From positions 434,001 through 498,000 of the forward strand of contig JAUPFP010000072.1 of assembly GCA_036925085.1 (NCBI GenBank): a stretch of DNA of 64,000 nt, written 5' to 3'. The stretch comes from Brachycybe producta (lineage: Eukaryota > Arthropoda > Diplopoda > Playtdesmida > Andrognathidae). Within the stretch, counting starts at the first letter, position 1. Each line of letters opens with the position of its first letter. Of this stretch, positions 1 through 8,877 are shown one piece after another. The notes under the pieces are model-generated. The model ran no database searches and was not told the origin of the DNA. It worked only from the letters and a program-made list of their open reading frames with translations. The position numbers and the translations under genes were made by a program.

Positions 1-29
1 AAGATTGATTAGAAGTAGTTCAGTAGGCC

Positions 30-305
30 CTACACATAGATAAGAAACGGCCGTTGTGCAGCATCTAGATGTCTTATTGCATTTGTCCCCATTGCTTTTT
101 CTCCCAAGTCTCCGCCCCATAGATCATCATAGGGACGATAGCTCGTTCATAGATGGCTTTAAGGGTGGTGGGCAAAATGCCCCTTTCCCGTCTTGCCACC
201 ATGAACCTTCCCTTTGACGAATCTAATGTGGTCCATCCAGGTGAATTTTGCATCGATCATTACCCCAAGGTATCTCATTGGTCCCTCCACCGGGATCTGC
301 AGTGG
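30..305 (-). pseudogene. LINE reverse-transcriptase relic (R1/Jockey-like)
   Basis: On the minus strand the sequence reads as the C-terminal RT/thumb region of a non-LTR retrotransposon. A RYLGVMIDAKFTW motif matches the YLGV(I/M)ID.K..W block typical of R1/Jockey-type ORF2. Further on, in a second frame, an IYERAIVPMMIYGAE-like stretch matches the L.Y..V..P.LLYGAE block. The two blocks lie in different frames and stops intervene, so it is a dead fragment. R1-type LINEs are mainly known from arthropods, which is one of the clues to the host. The clade is inferred from motifs only. Confidence 0.6.
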
Positions 306-402
306 CGGATTAAGACTTTTAGCGCCATAAGCTCAAAGTATTTTGCGCCCCCCGAATTTTTTTGGTTTAATTAAAAAACGTTAGCTTACCTCTTTTATAT
401 AT
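300..402 (+). repeat. possible hAT/MITE end
   Basis: The junction after the LINE relic starts with CAGTGGCGGATTAAG, close to CAGTGCCAGATTAAG, the left end of the complete hAT-like MITE at 48428. No matching right end is visible before the Maverick-like element begins at 409, so this would be a truncated copy. The remaining bases are AT-rich and show no coding potential. Confidence 0.3.
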
Positions 403-408
403 GTCCTC

Positions 409-620
409 AGTAGTATAGGAAAAGTCATTTCTGGGTCACTTTTTCCCATAGACTACTATAGAGCACACATTTTGAGCACCACACTCCAATCTTCCATAGA
501 CTATCATTGAGTCATTTCTGTATCACTCGTTTTAAGGCCAACCAGTTTATAAGCTATAAAGACATATTTACACTATTTTTAATGCTTCATCATAACAGAG
601 AAAAACTGACCCAGTTTTCA
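409..620 (+). repeat. Left terminal inverted repeat of Maverick-like element
   Basis: Matches the reverse complement of 16045-16256 over about 212 bp with scattered substitutions and short indels. Within the TIR a short motif group recurs (GTCATTTCTG followed by a TCACT box, and CATAGACTA), so it has internal sub-repeats. Similarity stops abruptly at the ACCCAG block near 614, followed by unrelated sequence. Open frames through this segment are not credible genes. Confidence 0.8.
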
Positions 621-720
621 TGGAGGGAAAAAAGGATAGTCAACAATTTTTACAACACATTCATCTTTTCTAAAAATATGGAAGCACCACAAATGAAGAC
701 AATGGAAGAAAAGAAAAAAG

Positions 721-783
721 GTAAATATATATTTTTAAAAATAATCATTTTTGTAATGTTTTTTTTTTATTTTTTTTTTCTAG
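721..783 (+). other. Candidate 63-nt intron in the viral element
   Basis: A GTAAAT donor follows a purine-rich stretch and is closed by a long T tract ending TTTTTTTCTAG. The segment is AT-rich and has canonical GT...AG ends. It lies immediately upstream of the small acidic ORFs at 809-1146, so it could be a 5' intron of that transcript. This is judged on signals alone. Confidence 0.4.
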
Positions 784-808
784 GTGAAGCAAAGATATTT
801 TATCAACA

Positions 809-1018
809 ATGGTCACCAGCTGCCTACAATCAAGCCAGCTAGAGGAAGCTGCTCAGGACATGAGACAACAGCTGGAGGACATCGAGGATTTCCTTGAAGA
901 AAACGAAGAATCATATAAAATGGATGTTGATGCTGGAGAAAAAGACATCAACGACACCAAAGGCCCGGATGACGTGGATGAAGCCATCATTGAAAAACTT
1001 CAAAAAATGACGGGATGA
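809..1018 (+). CDS. Small acidic coiled-coil-like protein, unknown
   Basis: A 69-residue ORF with an ATG start. It is strongly acidic and its middle is rich in Glu, Gln, Leu and Asp with heptad-like spacing (for example LEEAAQDMRQQLEDIEDFLE), suggesting a helical or coiled-coil protein. I do not recognise a family. Its TGA overlaps the ATG of the next ORF (ATGA at 1015-1018). That could mean coupled expression, or a single gene broken by a frameshift. It lies between the left TIR and the polymerase-type relic. It may be the end of a viral gene whose beginning is lost or spliced. Confidence 0.35.
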   Translation: MVTSCLQSSQLEEAAQDMRQQLEDIEDFLEENEESYKMDVDAGEKDINDTKGPDDVDEAIIEKLQKMTG

Positions 1019-1146
1019 ATCTTTTAGAACTAGATGGTGAGGATTGGGAGTTGGAGACATATTCAGAGGAGGAAATTACAGCAATGGAGGAGGCTGCAAA
1101 AATGGCTGAAGTGGCCAAAAAAATAGCTGAACAAGAGTGGAGATAA
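1015..1146 (+). CDS. Small acidic helical protein, unknown
   Basis: A 43-residue ORF starting at the ATG that overlaps the upstream stop. Composition is acidic and Ala/Lys-rich (EEEITAMEEAAKMAEVAKK), again compatible with one helix. The same acidic, helical character in two frames that abut by ATGA suggests a frameshifted single gene. Function unknown. An AATAAA-containing T-rich tract follows within about 150 bp. Confidence 0.35.
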   Translation: MNLLELDGEDWELETYSEEEITAMEEAAKMAEVAKKIAEQEWR

Positions 1147-1708
1147 GAAATTTGCTGACAGGATAAGTTGTGGATAGCTTTTCACAATGTATTTATTTTG
1201 TGTAAAATTTTTAATATTTTTAACTATTGTGTTTTTTAATTTTAATTTTTTTATTTTTGTTTTGTTTTTTAATTGGTTTTTGTGAATAAAATGTTTTAAA
1301 GTTTTTTTTGGTTTTGGTATTCTTTATTTCCCTTTTAGTTCTTATAAAGTTTTTAGACTTTGGGTTTTTAATTGTTTTTTCATTTTTAGTTTTTTAAAGT
1401 TTTTAAAGCTTTTTTTAAAGTTTTTTAGTTTTGTTAATAATTTTTTATTTTACTTTTAGCTATTTTAAAGTTTTTAGGTTTTGTGTTTTTTAAATTGTTT
1501 TTTCATTTTTAATTTTTTAGTTTTTTAAGTTTTGTTTTTTAATTGGTTTTTATGAATAAAATGTTTAAAAGTTTTTTTAAGTTTTGTTAATAATTTTTTT
1601 TTAATTTTACTATTTCAAAGTTTTTAGGCTTTGTTTTTTAAATTGTTTTTTCATTTTTAGGTTTTTAGTTTTTTTAAATTTTTGTTTTTTAATTGTTTTT
1701 ATGAATAA
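1147..1708. repeat. T-rich spacer with repeated AATAAA-containing module
   Basis: An extremely T-rich stretch in which a module containing TTTTTATGAATAAAATGTTT or close variants recurs three times (around 1280, 1550 and 1700), separated by T/A variants such as AAGTTTTTAGGTTTTGTG. No coding potential. It looks like an internally duplicated 3'-end or intergenic tract that supplies several AATAAA signals after the small acidic ORFs. Confidence 0.5.
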
Positions 1709-2593
1709 AATGTTATTGGTGCTATCAAAGAAAAATGTAATCTCTGCTATTCACAATTGAATACTAAAACGGAATGGTTGGCCCATTTAAATAATACTCA
1801 TGAAATATTTTTACCAGATTATTTTGTTGTACATAAAACGGGATTTCGGGGTTTATTAGTTACCTTAAAACATATGAATGGGAATAATATTCAGGATTCA
1901 AGGGGCTATTTTCAACATGTCTATAACGATATTACGAATTTGTTGGAGGGATGGTCTAATAAAATGAGATTTAAATTTCAATTATGTTTACGAATTCATT
2001 TTATCAAGCCAAAAATCATTTATTAAAACAATGAGGCAATAATGACTTACAAAACCAATCAGTCTTTTTTTTGTAGTAATATGAAACTTATTATGCATCA
2101 CTCAGAAATAAAACAGTACTTGCGAGAATGTGAAATGCAAATCTTAGGCGCAATAGAAGCTTTCATTAATAGAGGTTCGGGTTGGGTGATCGATTCCATC
2201 GAAGATGTAGAAATCAAAATTGGCAAATACAGACCATTTAAAGGGGGATGTGTGGGGAAACTTCCCGTTTCATTAAAAAATAAGAAAACTATTTTAAATA
2301 TCACATCTAAAGATGCCAAATGTTTTTTATGGTGTATATTAGCTCATTTGCATCCTGTCGCATGGGGCAACAATCGAAATAGATTAAGCCACTATAAGAA
2401 ATTAGAAGGATCACTCGATACGTCCATGCTTGACTACCCCGTAGCCTTAAACCAAATTTCAAAATTTAAAATTGCGAATAATCTCAAAATGAACGTGTTT
2501 GGTTACGATAAGTATATTGTTCCTCTTCAGCTAAGTAGTTCCAGCTCAAATAGAGAAATAAATCTTCATAACATGATATTTATTCAGTATTAG
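1709..2593 (+). pseudogene. Polinton-type polymerase N-terminal region relic (C2H2 finger + conserved domain)
   Basis: A frame open from a TAA near 1706 begins with a C2H2 finger (C-x2-C ... H-x4-H, about 1727-1792). After a TAA at 2024-2026 the same frame continues to 2593. The second part carries a GSGWVIDSIEDVEI block, a KKTILNI block, a KCFLWCILAHLHPV block and a KMNVFGYDKYIVPL block. I recognise this order from large invertebrate virus/transposon proteins, where it precedes a family B DNA polymerase of the Polinton/adintovirus type. The exonuclease and polymerase domains themselves are absent: the frame stops at 2593 and the next bases are not coding. No function is expected from this copy. 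The family assignment rests on remembered motif order and needs a profile search. Confidence 0.55.
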
Positions 2594-2764
2594 TACAAGC
2601 TTTGAAAATTTCACATCACCACTCATATTCTAACCAATGGTTATATGAAATTCCTTGAATGATGACACTTCTAATCGGTTGGACATCTTCAATCTAGCGG
2701 CTTAACACAAATAAGACATTCACCCTCTCAAATAAATCATTTTTTTCCGTTTGTATTCCTCGGG
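2594..2764. other. Spacer between convergent viral relics
   Basis: About 170 bp of AT-rich sequence between the plus-strand polymerase-type relic and the minus-strand gene. Short stop-rich frames only. Nothing recognisable. Confidence 0.5.
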
Positions 2765-3349
2765 CTACATTGTACAAAAATGTGGTGGATCTTGACTTCC
2801 ATCACCCGCTTTTAGGAATTTGTCTTGATGAACACAGTCAGCACATGCTTTATTCCAGTCTGGTACTTTTATCGTGGTTTTTATCGCACTACATGTAAAG
2901 TCAACTTCTTGAGGGCCAAAGATTGTCAGTAAATTCTCATATTTCATACAAAGGCCTAGTTTCGCGAGGTTTATGCTAGGAATATTTAATTTCATTAATA
3001 AATTTCTTTCCACAGTGCCACCCTTATAAGCAAATAAGGCATTTGAATTTTTTCTCAAAGGCATGCACATACAAGCTACGTAAAACATTCAGTTATGTTG
3101 AAAATGCGGCATCATCGGTATCATTTCTATAAGACCATTAATATGTGCTGTCATGAATTGCATTGTTCTGACATCCTTGCCAGTAAACATCCTATTTTCA
3201 GGAAGACGAATAAACATTATTCGGGTGTGGATCGCTGATAGTATAGTATCCCAATTCTTTAATGTAAAAATCACTTGAAATCCATCACAATCAATAACGG
3301 TGGAAATATTGCCGAAAATAGACATTCTGGAAACTAGTTTTTCATTCAT
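2765..3349 (-). pseudogene. Broken virus/transposon-type protein with VIDCDGFQ and YKGG..ERNLL motifs
   Basis: Two minus-strand ORFs (3349-3089, ATG start, and 3088-2765) lie in one frame and are separated by one TGA. The first has an N-terminal VIDCDGFQV block. The second has ALFAYKGGTVERNLLMKL followed by Cys-containing segments. The pattern (acidic VID.DGFQ near the start, KGG..ER.LL..L.IPS.NL later) resembles proteins dispersed in arthropod and cnidarian genomes next to virus-like elements. The acidic opening motif could be motif I of an RNase-H-fold or DEDD-type nuclease, but I cannot see the remaining catalytic residues. Function unassigned. Confidence 0.45.
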
Positions 3350-3515
3350 AAGGCTGAATCAAACCGAGGGGAAAAAAATAACATACCTAATGCCGTGAAA
3401 TCCGAGGCTTCGGGTAATGAGTAGATTTTGCCATAGCATATACATTTATCCAAATACTTATACCCCTTAGCTTATTCATTATTGTTTCCAAGGGGTGTAA
3501 GTAAATCTCGGCCTT
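3350..3515. other. Intergenic segment, no gene seen
   Basis: AT-rich, without motifs I can support. It lies upstream of the minus-strand relic and could hold its promoter, but no TATA box stands out. Confidence 0.4.
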
Positions 3516-3765
3516 GACAAAACATGAATAGATGTGTTGAGACATGTTTAGGCTTGTTTAAACATGCCTTAATGTGGCCCTAAGGATGTGCCTATAAATC
3601 ATGGACTTATGAAAACATGAATAAACATGTTGACTCATGTTTAGGCTCGTTCAGATCTGTTCCACTGAAATGCGCATGTGGGTGTATCTGTAAATCATAG
3701 TCTTGTGAAAACATGAACAGACATATTGCATCATGTCTAGACCCATTAACACTACACTATTTATT
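3516..3765 (+). repeat. Imperfect ~94-bp tandem repeat, about 2.6 units
   Basis: Units begin near 3516, 3608 and 3704, each with a (G/A)AAAACATGAA.A motif followed about 20 bp later by a CATGTTTAGGC/CATGTCTAGAC box, and (in the first two) by a TGT.AATCAT box before the next unit. Divergence between units is substantial. It sits between oppositely oriented gene relics of the viral element, a place where DNA viruses often have repeat enhancers or origins. That role is only an inference. Confidence 0.55.
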
Positions 3766-3899
3766 AACCCTAATGTTAATCTTAAGGGAGCATGATAACC
3801 CCACAAACCTATTCTCAGACCTTGGCTAGACATGATTAGATTTATTGAAACTTGCCAATGGAATAAATATTTCTAGACAAATAAATCGAATGTGCAACT

Positions 3900-4253
3900 A
3901 TGTCTTCTTATAATTCATATATTTCATTTGTAGACATTGCATCTGATTCTGAAACGGAGTCTGAAACTATCTAATAGGATTTTTTTTAAAAAAATAATGA
4001 AATTGCAACTGCAGATGACACGACCGATAGTGAAATTCTCCTCGAACTGACAGGAAATCCACCTGTAAGCCGAAAAGAACTCCTGGAGAAACTACTGCCC
4101 TACGATGATGAAGAAACGGCGACTATCAAATATTGTACTATTTGTTTAGTGAAGGGTGCATGGGTTGTATTTGACCCTTGTAAGCATCAAGCTGCCTGTA
4201 AGGCTTGTACAGCAACATTATTAGAAATGGAAAGTTTTTTATGCCCAGTGTAG
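3900..4253 (+). pseudogene. Truncated RING-finger (IAP-like) protein relic
   Basis: An ATG opens a short acidic/serine frame (to about 3975). It is broken by a stop beside a T8A7 tract, and coding resumes in another frame to the TAG at 4251. The second part ends in a C3HC4-type RING: C-x2-C (CTIC), a DPCKH block supplying Cys and His, C-x2-C (ACKAC), and a final CP. The last zinc ligand is missing because the frame stops right after CPV. A C-terminal RING with DPC.H spacing is typical of viral and cellular IAP-like E3 ubiquitin ligases. No BIR domain is visible. An AATAAA-type signal lies near 4329. Given the break and the lost Cys it is probably inactive. Confidence 0.6.
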
Positions 4254-4358
4254 AAACCCCATTTCAAATGTAATTGATGTTTATCAGCCCTTAACAGATT
4301 TATTGCCAATTCAATGAATATCATCTAAAATAAAACCTGAAGTTCTTTTATATATTGA

Positions 4359-4444
4359 ACACTTCTGCGACAGACCTCTGCCTGCCTTGGGATACCAAGT
4401 TTGCTATCCCTAGGCAGGCAGAGGTCTGTGAAATGCAGAAGTGT
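4359..4444. terminator. 86-nt interrupted palindrome between convergent genes
   Basis: Arms: ACACTTCTGC...CAGACCTCTGCCTGCC pairs with GGCAGGCAGAGGTCTG...GCAGAAGTGT. The loop also contains partly complementary GGGATACC/GCTATCCC. It sits exactly between the converging RING relic (plus) and the Bcl-2-like ORF (minus). It might act as a bidirectional 3'-end structure or viral hairpin, or be a small fold-back insertion. The role is inferred from position. Confidence 0.45.
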
Positions 4445-4451
4445 CATGAGT

Positions 4452-4976
4452 TTATATAAAGAAATGAAACAATACTGCAAAAAATTTGAACATGTAACAT
4501 TTTATTGCATCCGTATTAATAAATGTAACAGTGCTAATGATTAGTAATTGTGGAACCACATGATTAACATTACTCGGAGTGTCGTTAGGTGTTGCGTAGA
4601 CATCCTGCATCGCAGCCCATGATCCATTATCTCGAAGCCACGATGGTGATGACTTGAACACGTATTCACCGATATGCACAGCCGTTGCTTCCTCGAATCC
4701 GGATCTTGCCAGTTGGAGGACGAGTGCGTAAGTCACTATAATTTTACCGAATGATGGTGATCCTTGATAAACTTCGTCCAACAAGAAGGTTAATTCTTGG
4801 TTCAAATCTGAAACAGTTTTTAAAGTTGTTGCTATGGATTCGAAAGCTTGAATATCCTTATTTCGAGCTTGTTTGGCGAGTTTGTAAATTGTTCGTGAAA
4901 AGTTGGAAATCACGGTTTTGTGCGATTGTTTGGCTATATGATACACATCAATGGCAATTTTCGTAAATTCCTGCAT
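4452..4976 (-). CDS. Bcl-2-like apoptosis regulator (viral-type)
   Basis: 174 residues from the ATG at 4976; the frame also extends upstream to a TTG at 5009, but the ATG is preferred. Helix-rich throughout. A BH1-like segment lies at about residues 66-92, with a FGKIIVTYALVLQLA core like the W/F-G-R-I-V pattern. A BH2-like SWLRDNGSWAAMQDVY sits at 112-127, compare W(I/L)..NGGW. The C-terminus from about residue 139 is hydrophobic, as in tail-anchored family members. The NWGR box is changed to SFGK. Family members act at mitochondrial or ER membranes and control cell death. A minus-strand AATAAA lies at about 4499, inside the last codons. The ORF is intact in spite of decay around it. It is inside the virus-like element, so acquisition by a virus is likely, but no similarity search supports this yet. 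Confidence 0.6.
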   Translation of the reverse strand: MQEFTKIAIDVYHIAKQSHKTVISNFSRTIYKLAKQARNKDIQAFESIATTLKTVSDLNQELTFLLDEVYQGSPSFGKIIVTYALVLQLARSGFEEATAVHIGEYVFKSSPSWLRDNGSWAAMQDVYATPNDTPSNVNHVVPQLLIISTVTFINTDAIKCYMFKFFAVLFHFFI

Positions 4977-5044
4977 GTTGAACACCTTATTTGTAAAAGC
5001 TAAGCACAACTAACATTAAAAAGTATAAAAGTGGTTGGCCTTCA

Positions 5045-5611
<567 letters not shown>

Positions 5612-6297
5612 TGTGAGCTTTTGACATCAACCAACATTTTATTACCAACCTTTAGATGACATTTTCTACTTTTCGTTTCTTCTCTGAGCAGTATGACAAC
5701 TGCACAGAGAAGATCCGAGCTGTAGAGAGAGCTGGATGGAGATAGATTGTAGTCACTCTTCTGCATGGGGGTGAAATCGTTGCAGGAGAGTGGCGGCCAT
5801 CTCTCTCTCTTCCGGTTGATGCTGATATACATCTTCTCCATCGGTATTCCGACCAGAGAAGATGTTGTAGCTGCTGAGAATCGTATAGCTCCTGCCCTAT
5901 GAAACCTCCGGCCTCTGAAGAGAAGTTATTTACATAGACATAAAGACAACGCTACTTCTTGTTACAACACTTTTATTCATTCCTTGTAAGAAGTACAGAT
6001 ACAAGGGTGAATAGTAAAATACTAACGGTGAATCCTCAGGCCCATGATTTGGAATTTATCTCAAAAACAGGCAAAGGAAAGAACTACTTAACAAAGAGGA
6101 ACATGGTCCTTTTATACCTTGGACCTGTGTACACCTGCGAGGTGTAACCAGGTCCAAGTGACCATGGTCCTTTATGTATCAATCCGCCGCTTGGGCATGA
6201 GTCAGAAAGGTGAGTCAGAGAGGAGGGAGGGACGGTTGAGAGTTGTTTACCCCCCAGGCTATGGCTTTGGCGGGATCACGATTTACAGGGTGTTACA
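5612..6297 (-). repeat. 3' LTR
   Basis: 686 bp, TGTGAGC...GTGTTACA on the plus strand. Compared with the other LTR I count four substitutions (around 5700, 5768-5769 and 5782) and no indel. Read on the minus strand it has a TATAAAAG box (6109-6116) and an AATAAA near the downstream end. Confidence 0.93.
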
Positions 6298-6315
6298 TAC
6301 CCTCCAACCTTGCTT
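6298..6315 (-). other. Polypurine tract candidate
   Basis: Immediately upstream of the 3' LTR on the minus strand the sequence reads AAGGTTGGAGGGTA before TGTAACA. It is moderately purine-rich and correctly placed for plus-strand priming. It is imperfect, so only a candidate. Confidence 0.4.
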
Positions 6316-6700
6316 GGAGTACGTCCTCGTACTCCAGCCAAGGGTGGAAGGTTTTCAAATTACGCAGCGGGGAGACATGGGTGGCTGAGGACTTACCGTG
6401 TACAAAGGTGGTTATGGAAAGGCACTGGCACTGAAGTGTCAGCGCCCTAGAAAAGTGAAAAAGGCTGAAAACATAAAAAGATAATCAATGCTCGCTGAGT
6501 GGCGAGCCGCTATTGAAATCTAAAAAGAAAAGAACAGTTGCAACGTATTTTATTTTTTTATAAATTTTTCGATACTGCCACCCGGATGGGTGGCAACCAC
6601 ATGAGTACATGTGGTGCGCAGCTATCCCTGCTGCGGAGGGTGGGGAGGATCCTGGGTCCATGAACCGTACGGGGGGGGGGTAATCCCGCCGGACCTGGCC
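6316..6700. other. Non-coding 3' region of the LTR element
   Basis: Contains a short stem (TTGGAGTACG/CGTACTCCA near 6313-6336) and a G-run at 6670. It lies downstream of the accessory ORF stop. No gene seen. Confidence 0.5.
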
Positions 6701-8470
6701 TCATCGGTAGCTGGATGCGGCAGACAGCCATTGTCCCTGGTCGTCAGGTAGATCCCGGTGGAAGATATTGAAGATGTCCCGGTCCCCGATAATCTTACGG
6801 GAGGACCGCTTGTTGTACAGTGTAGCCCAAGCGGCGTCCCATAAGATGGCGATTCGGTAACGAGGATCCGGTTCCGGAATGTAGTGACGACTGGTGCGGA
6901 ACGTCTGTCCAGCTGGCAGTCCAAAGACGGAGTTGACGAAAGCTCCCAAAAGGGCTTCCGTGGCTTCATCGATGGCATCTCCGGCGAAACTGATGGTTTC
7001 AACAATCCGTCTTCTTGGGAAGACGATGGTGACGAGGACACTTGTTAGGCGGGAGAGTCCCACGACATATCGCTCCCGGGGAGGGAGGTCCAGACGGGGA
7101 AACCCTTCCTCCAAAGAGAAGTGTCCTACGTAGAGGGTATTGGCAGAGCGCACTTCGCGCTGCCAAGTGACCCACCGATTGTTGAGCAACCTCTCGCCGG
7201 AGGTGGCTGCACGGAACGAATGATCCAGCGGTAACCGCCCCAGAGTAGCCCCGGCATGGGGTACAGTGGGCGGTGCGGCTGGTCGGGCTGGTGTTGGAGC
7301 CGCAGGTTCCAGAGAAACTGATGCGCCTGCGATAGGCCTGGCATGGCGCAAGGCGGACCGGGCCATATCGCGGGCCCGCTGACGTAGTCGCTTCGATGCT
7401 GACTTCCTGCTCAGCGCCTCCAGTGGCTTGGCACTTCCTGGTGCACGGCCCAGTGCTTCCATGGGGTCACCTCCCTGTTGCATGACGTCTTGCAGAAGGT
7501 TTGTGATGGCCTTCTGTTTTTTCAAGAACGTGGCACGCTCGGCGGAAGGTGGCGGCATCAAAGGTGTAGGCGTAGGTCGTCCAGAAGGGCGGCCCGGAGG
7601 TGGCGGAGGAGGAGAGCGATGCGGGACCCGAGTGGGAGGGCCCCGAGTTTCGCAGCGACGGTCGCGGTCCAGTTGGACACGGAGATCCTGTAGATCTTGC
7701 CTGGCCCTTGGGTCGAAGTTACCACGCGGCGGAAGGCCGCGTCCAGAGGAACCACGTTGTTCCTGCTGACTTCTTCCGTCGGGTCGGCGTCGGGGCGAAA
7801 GATGGGAACCACGTGGCGAAGAGCGACGTGGCTGTGGCCGTTGAAGAGAGTCTCGAGAAGAGTGGTGGCCCCTGTAGGACTGTTGAGGCTCCTTGGGGCG
7901 AGCCCCAGTGGGAACCTGAACACGAACAGGTTGGGGAACCACCACTATGGAAGGTAACTTTGGAGTCGGAGTTGGTGTGGCGGCCTTGCTGCGTGGAGGC
8001 GTGGCACATCGGGAGGTTGGTGGTGATGATATCGGTGTATGAGTAGGAGGTAGCGGGGAGATAGACGGCACCGGCGAGTGGTGTCGGAACGGCTTCGGTG
8101 GCGTTACAGATGGGGAAGGAGACGCAGAGAGGCTAGTCGACAAGGTTGCTGGCGAGTTCGAGGGTGGAGGCGATGGCGTAGTTGGTGGTGGAGTCGGTGC
8201 TGTCTCTCGGAGTCAGGCCTCGATTTGTAGGAGCTCCTCTTTTGGGAGTTGCGCCGTACAAGGCAGACCCAGCTCGGCGAGGCGGATGCAGACTGCACGG
8301 AGATACGCCAAGTTGTCCTCCCCTTCCTTCTTGTCCTTGGCTGCCTGACGAAGAGCAGCCTCCCTTTGCAGCTCCAAGTGGAGGTTTTCGAGAGGGGAAG
8401 GCACAGATCCACCTCCCCCACGCTTCCCTCTGGCTTCAGCTCCACCTGGGATGGTTGGTCAGGCACGAGG
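6701..8470 (-). CDS. Accessory ORF of LTR element, main segment (unknown function)
   Basis: One minus-strand frame is open from about 8470 to 6701 except for a single TGA at 8213-8215. The upstream part has a glycine-rich linker and then a helix-forming LENLHLELQREAALRQAAKD region. After the TGA come about 250 residues very rich in Pro, Arg and Ser (including PPPPPPG), then a ~200-residue better-ordered C-terminal part with TWQREVRSANTLYVGHFSLE and RYVVGLSRLTSVLVTIVFPRRR, ending ...SSYR. No signal peptide or membrane segment, so not envelope-like. No RT, RNase H or integrase motif. Composition suggests a nucleic-acid-binding or structural role. The TGA is followed by C, a leaky context. The 8143 upstream edge is not an ATG. 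Coding is supported by length, composition and recent age. Confidence 0.5.
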
Positions 8471-8877
8471 TTACCGCGGAATGCCTGGTTAACCCCCCAT
8501 GCCATTGTATTAATATCGATGCGGTCTTCCCGCTCCTCCCAGTAGTGTTTTGATGTCGTGACGTCGAAGGGGACGATGCTGCTTGGAGCAGCAGGTTTCC
8601 CTTCGCGCCCGACATTGGCAGGTCGCTTGAAGCTTGCTTTTAGGCGCTTCTCCCCACGCCGGTGAAAATTCTCCGGTTCGGAGGAGGTGCGGCGCCTATC
8701 TATTGTGTTTGGCGACTCTCTTCTTGTTATTGGCGCACTGGCGGCGCCCGCCTTCTGTAGCTGGCAGGTAGATTGAGAGAGGGGTTCAGCGGTCCCCGCC
8801 GTTCCACTCTCCGTCTCTTCTTCACTAGAAGAGGCAGACATCATCCTGCCTCCTCTCCATGAGCCTGTACCTGGCAT
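8104..8877 (-). CDS. Accessory ORF of LTR element, N-terminal segment
   Basis: ATG at 8877. The first ~150 residues (to about 8415) look genuine: a Ser/Glu-rich start (SASSSEEETESGTAG), a basic middle and a DINTMAWGVNQAFRGNL segment. Beyond about 8415 this frame becomes a shadow, while the helical LENLHLELQ region continues in another frame. The two parts are probably joined by a frameshift, programmed or mutational, in the G-rich overlap at roughly 8410-8470. The first 150 residues resemble no family I know. Confidence 0.45.
   Translation of the reverse strand: MPGTGSWRGGRMMSASSSEEETESGTAGTAEPLSQSTCQLQKAGAASAPITRRESPNTIDRRRTSSEPENFHRRGEKRLKASFKRPANVGREGKPAAPSSIVPFDVTTSKHYWEEREDRIDINTMAWGVNQAFRGNLVPDQPSQVELKPEGSVGEVDLCLPLSKTSTWSCKGRLLFVRQPRTRRKGRTTWRISVQSASASPSWVCLVRRNSQKRSSYKSRPDSERQHRLHHQLRHRLHPRTRQQPCRLASLRLLPHL

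Noticed and set aside
7428-8046. Plus-strand ORFs opposite the accessory gene
   Set aside because: Shadows caused by high GC and biased composition of the minus-strand accessory frame.
6701-8877. Envelope gene of the LTR element
   Set aside because: No signal peptide, no membrane segment, no cysteine-rich surface domain; Pro/Arg-rich instead.
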